DNA from: Rhodovastum sp963804495
GTDB lineage: Bacteria > Pseudomonadota > Alphaproteobacteria > Acetobacterales > Acetobacteraceae
Assembly (NCBI GenBank): GCA_963804495.1
Contig: CAWDQN010000015.1
Coordinates: 1 to 64,000 of the forward strand
Length of the DNA stretch: 64,000 nt
Direction: 5' to 3'
Below the pieces are notes generated by a model that worked only from the letters and a program-made list of their open reading frames with translations, was not told the DNA's origin and ran no database searches. A program made the position numbers and the translations under genes. Positions 61,244 through 64,000 of the stretch are shown here, piece by piece. The first letter of the stretch is position 1. Each line of letters opens with the position of its first letter.

Positions 61244-62971
61244 ATGCCCACGAATGAAATGACCGGCGGCGAGGCGCTCGCCCGCATGATCCAGGCGCAT
61301 CATGGCGGTGCCATGTTCGGCATGGGCGGCTTCCAGTTGCTGCCCTTCTACGACGCGGCCCGCCGCCTCGGCCTGAACCACCACCTGATCAACGACGAAC
61401 GCGCCGCCGCCTTCATAGCCGATGCCTATGCCAAACTCTCCGACCGTGTCGGCCTGTGTGACGCCACCCTCGGCCCCGGTGCCACCAACCTGGTCACCGG
61501 TCTGGTGGAGGCGCTGAACGCCGGCTCGCCGGTGGTCGCCATCGTCGGCGACGCGCATCGCGACCACGCCGGCAAGAACATGACGCAGGAAACCCGTCAG
61601 GCCGACATCCTGCGGCCCGCCTGCAAGGACCTGATCCGTATCGAATCGGTGTCGCGCATTCCGGAGTTGATGCGCCGCGCCTTCCGCATTGCCACCTCCG
61701 GCCGGCCCGGCCCGGTGGTGGTGGTGGTGCCGGAAGACATCGCGCACGCCACCCACGGTTTTCCCGACGGCGCGTTCAGCGGGGATGCTGCCTGCGAGGC
61801 CGCACCCTCGGTTCGTTGCCGACCCGACGCCGACAGCGTGGCCCGCGCCGCGCGCGTGCTCGCCGGGGCCAGGCGCCCAATTCTGCTGGCCGGCGGCGGC
61901 GTGCATATCTCCGGTGCCGCCGAAGCGCTGACCGCTTTCGCCCGCGCCCTCAATCTTCCGGTGGCGCACACCATGACCGGCAAGGGCGCCATTCCCTGCA
62001 CCGATGGGCTGAGCGCCGGCCTGTTCGGTCGCTATGACCGCATCGCCAACGGGTTCATTGCCGACTCGGATTTTGTGCTCGTCGTCGGCTGCAAGCTTGG
62101 CGAAATCGCGACGAAGCGCTTCACCGTGCCGCTGGCAGGAAAACCTATCGTCCACATCGACATCGTCGCCGAGGAATTCGGCCGCACCGTCGAGCCGGAG
62201 GTGTGCCTCTGGGGCGACGTGCGTGAAACCATCCGCGACCTGCACGCTGACCTGGCCAGCGACGCCCCGCGCATCCACGCGCGCCAGCAAGCCCACGCGG
62301 ACTTGGTCGCGGCGAAGATGCAGACCTGGCGCGACGATGTCATGTCGCGCCTGACCAGCGACGAAACCCCGGTGAACATGGCGCGGCTGATGCACGAGCT
62401 GAACCGCATCATGCCCGACGATGCCATCCTCGTCGCCGATGGCGGGTTCGCCGCCCACTGGGGCGGGCTGCTCTACGACACCAAACGTGCCGGGCGCGGC
62501 TTCGTGCCCGACCGCGGCTTCGCTTCCATCGGCTACGGCCTGCCCGGCGCGATCGGCGCCGCCCTCGCCGCTCCCGGCCGCCGCGTGGTCGGCCTGACCG
62601 GCGACGGCGGCTTGAACATGATGCTGGGCGAACTGGAGACGGCGCGGCGCATGACGCTCGATATCACCCTGGTCGTGGTCAACAACGCCGCCTCTGGCTA
62701 CGTGAAGGCGCTGCAGCACCTGATGTACGGCGCCGGCGCCTATCACGCCTCTGACCTGGCTGAGACGGATTATGCGCGCGTGGCGCGGGCGTTCGGCTGC
62801 ACAGGGATTCGGGTGGAGCAGCCCGCCGCCCTCGAACCCGCGCTGCGCGCCGGGCTGACCAACACAGGGCCGACGGTGATCGACGTGGTGGTGACCCGCG
62901 ATCCGGGCAAAATGCTGCCGGCGGTCGACAACCGCGCGGTGCAGGTGACGAAAGGCGACCGGCTCGCCTGA
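61244..62971 (+). CDS. Thiamine diphosphate-dependent enzyme, acetolactate synthase large-subunit-like
   Basis: 575 aa. Three domains: the N-terminal Pyr domain with the catalytic Glu in 'HHLINDERAAAFIADAYAKL' (about 46-65) and 'GLCDATLGPGATNLVTGLVE'; a central domain ('PILLAGGGVHISGAAEALTA', about 207); and a C-terminal ThDP-binding domain with 'RRVVGLTGDGGLNMMLGELE' (G-D-G...N, about 446-465). It lacks a regulatory small subunit nearby, so it is more likely a catabolic carboligase or decarboxylase than the biosynthetic enzyme. It is 134 bases after E1 beta on the same strand. Confidence 0.9.
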   Translation: MPTNEMTGGEALARMIQAHHGGAMFGMGGFQLLPFYDAARRLGLNHHLINDERAAAFIADAYAKLSDRVGLCDATLGPGATNLVTGLVEALNAGSPVVAIVGDAHRDHAGKNMTQETRQADILRPACKDLIRIESVSRIPELMRRAFRIATSGRPGPVVVVVPEDIAHATHGFPDGAFSGDAACEAAPSVRCRPDADSVARAARVLAGARRPILLAGGGVHISGAAEALTAFARALNLPVAHTMTGKGAIPCTDGLSAGLFGRYDRIANGFIADSDFVLVVGCKLGEIATKRFTVPLAGKPIVHIDIVAEEFGRTVEPEVCLWGDVRETIRDLHADLASDAPRIHARQQAHADLVAAKMQTWRDDVMSRLTSDETPVNMARLMHELNRIMPDDAILVADGGFAAHWGGLLYDTKRAGRGFVPDRGFASIGYGLPGAIGAALAAPGRRVVGLTGDGGLNMMLGELETARRMTLDITLVVVNNAASGYVKALQHLMYGAGAYHASDLAETDYARVARAFGCTGIRVEQPAALEPALRAGLTNTGPTVIDVVVTRDPGKMLPAVDNRAVQVTKGDRLA

Positions 62972-63051
62972 TGTGGAGAAGCAACGACCATGCGTAAACG
63001 ACGCTTCCAGCCGGGCCGGGCGCCGCGGCGGGCCGCTGGGAAGCAACCGTC

Positions 63052-63841
63052 GTGAAACTGGCGGGTCGCACCGTCCTGGTGTTCGGCGCCGGCAGCGCCG
63101 GCCCCGGCTGGGGCAACGGCAAGGCAGCCGCCGTGCTGTATGCCCGCGAGGGGGGGCGCGTGGTGGCGGTGGACCTGAACGCGGCGGCCGCCGAAGCGAC
63201 AAGCGCGATCATTGCCGATGAAGGCGGCACCGCGATCGCGCTCGCCGGCGACGTGACGCGCGCCGGCGACATCGATGCCGTCCTTGCGCGCACGCTCGCC
63301 GAATTCGGCCGCATCGACGTGCTGCACAACAATGTCGGCATCACCGACATGGGCGGCCTGGACGAGGTCAGCGAGGAACGCTGGAAGCGGGTGCTCGACA
63401 TCAACCTTACCGGCGTATTCCTGACCTGCAAGGCGGTGGTGCCGGTGATGCTGCGCCAAGGTGGCGGCGCCATTGTCAATATCTCGTCCATCGCCGGGGC
63501 GGTGATCAACCGCTATCCCTATTTCTCCTATTATGCCTCGAAGGCGGGATTGAACCATTTCACGCGCGGGACTCGCCGTGCAGTACGCAAAGCAGGGCAT
63601 CCGTGCCAACGTGGTGATGCCCGGGGTGATGGACACGCCGCTGGTCCGCGCGCAGATCGCCGGCCAGTACGACGACGATGACGCGATGAAACGCGCCCGC
63701 GACGCCATGAGCCCGATGGGCCGCCAGGGCACCGCCTGGGACGTGGCGCGCGCATCCGTGTTCCTCGCCTCCGACGATGCGGCCTACATTACCGGCGTGT
63801 GCCTGCCGGTGGATGGCGGGTTGAGCTGCCTGTCGGGCTGA
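63052..63841 (+). CDS. Short-chain dehydrogenase/reductase, frameshifted
   Basis: GTG start, 'MKLAGRTVLVFGAGSAGPGW'. It has the NAD(P) motif 'GAGSAGPGWGNGKAAAVLYA', 'VLHNNVGITDMGGLDEV', 'VNISSIAG' with the catalytic Ser, and 'YPYFSYYASKAGLNHFTR' with Y-x-x-x-K. Just after that the frame must move by one base (surplus base in cgcggg at about 63566-63570) to read 'GLAVQYAKQGIRANVVMPGV', ending at 63841. Corrected length 262 aa, normal for SDRs. Substrate unknown; part of the catabolic cluster, 80 bases after the ThDP enzyme. Confidence 0.88.
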
Positions 63842-63873
63842 CCGCCCGCCCGGCGCAAGACAGGGGGAATGCG

Positions 63874-64000
63874 ATGCAGATCGGCGTGATCGGGCTCGGC
63901 CGAATGGGCGGCAACATCGTGCGGCGGCTGATGCGCGGCGGTCACCACTGCGTGGTGTTCGACACCAACGACGCCATCGTGCGGGCGCTGGCGGGGGAGG
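63874..64000 (+). CDS. 6-phosphogluconate / 3-hydroxyacid dehydrogenase-like protein, partial
   Basis: Only the first 42 codons lie in the window: MQIGVIGLGRMGGNIVRRLM followed by 'RGGHHCVVFDTNDAIVRALA'. The G-x-G-x-x-G nucleotide-binding start and the 'GLGRMGGNIVRRLMRGGHH' pattern are those of the NAD-dependent 6-phosphogluconate dehydrogenase (decarboxylating) branch. Preceded by 'cagggggaatgcg', a good ribosome binding site. It continues the cluster past the window edge. Confidence 0.82.
   Translation, partial: MQIGVIGLGRMGGNIVRRLMRGGHHCVVFDTNDAIVRALAGE

Noticed and set aside
1..64000. CRISPR arrays, tRNA and rRNA genes, prophage structural genes
   Set aside because: No regularly spaced direct repeats, no tRNA T-loop motif in the gaps, no rRNA signatures and no capsid, tail or portal-like proteins were seen.

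Overview
The window is a 64-kb piece of a GC-rich alphaproteobacterial chromosome. Gene content and order point to Rhodospirillales, most likely Acetobacteraceae: a CcrM-type methylase, the DUF1285 / CoA pyrophosphatase / DUF6111 / CCA-transferase block, the SRP RNA - dnaX - ybaB - recR block, and a 'ccagggctctgccctgg' type intergenic repeat. No photosynthesis, ribosomal RNA or tRNA genes are visible, so the genus is an inference.

Layout. (1) 1-4.4 kb is an insertion-sequence scrapyard: an IS1380 element with recognisable ends, a CBS-domain gene, and the remains of an IS630 element cut by an IS5-type fragment. (2) 4.4-9.4 kb (minus strand) is a group 3b-like NAD(P)-linked [NiFe] hydrogenase operon with its own maturation protease and a stand-alone cyclic-nucleotide-binding protein, preceded by an FNR/FixK-like site. 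The large subunit reads with a frameshift just before its C-terminal nickel-binding motif. (3) 9.5-11.6 kb has a MaoC dehydratase, an ACT-domain regulator and an S49 peptidase, with a large perfect palindrome between the first two. (4) 12.2-14.8 kb holds four consecutive genes for exported proteins that share one unrecognised two-helix domain (five copies). (5) 15.8-23.8 kb (minus strand) has an ankyrin protein, TspO and a MoxR / DUF58 / BatA-DUF4159 / VWA operon. (6) 23.8-28.5 kb is the DUF1285-CoAse-DUF6111-cca-ABC exporter block. (7) 28.5-31.2 kb is an AT-rich island coding for a glycine-rich membrane protein and a probably exported PD-(D/E)XK nuclease-like protein, flanked by inverted copies of the dispersed repeat and a transposase scrap. 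(8) 31.3-44.8 kb carries an EmrAB-like efflux pair, an HD hydrolase, an acetate permease behind a perfect FNR box, an EAL phosphodiesterase, ccrM, several envelope proteins, a UDP-glucuronate decarboxylase and a decayed class III alcohol dehydrogenase. (9) 44.9-58.3 kb is mostly core functions: cobalamin adenosyltransferase, TonB, CDF transporter, recR, ybaB, dnaX, SRP RNA, nudC, a DHDPS-like aldolase and hydrolases. (10) 58.3-64 kb is a catabolic cluster: alpha and beta subunits of a 2-oxoacid/acetoin dehydrogenase E1, an acetolactate-synthase-like ThDP enzyme, an SDR and the start of a 6-phosphogluconate-dehydrogenase-like gene, divergent from an internally duplicated protein of unknown function.

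Eight otherwise well-conserved genes need a one-base correction (one needs two). Most are single extra bases, and correction gives normal family lengths. This looks more like residual sequence error than wholesale decay, and should be settled before any of these genes is called dead. The alcohol dehydrogenase is the exception: it also has an in-frame stop and has lost a zinc ligand.

The two most promising undescribed systems are the four-gene 'GPTE hairpin' cluster at 12.2-14.8 kb and the AT-rich exported-nuclease pair at 29-31.1 kb.
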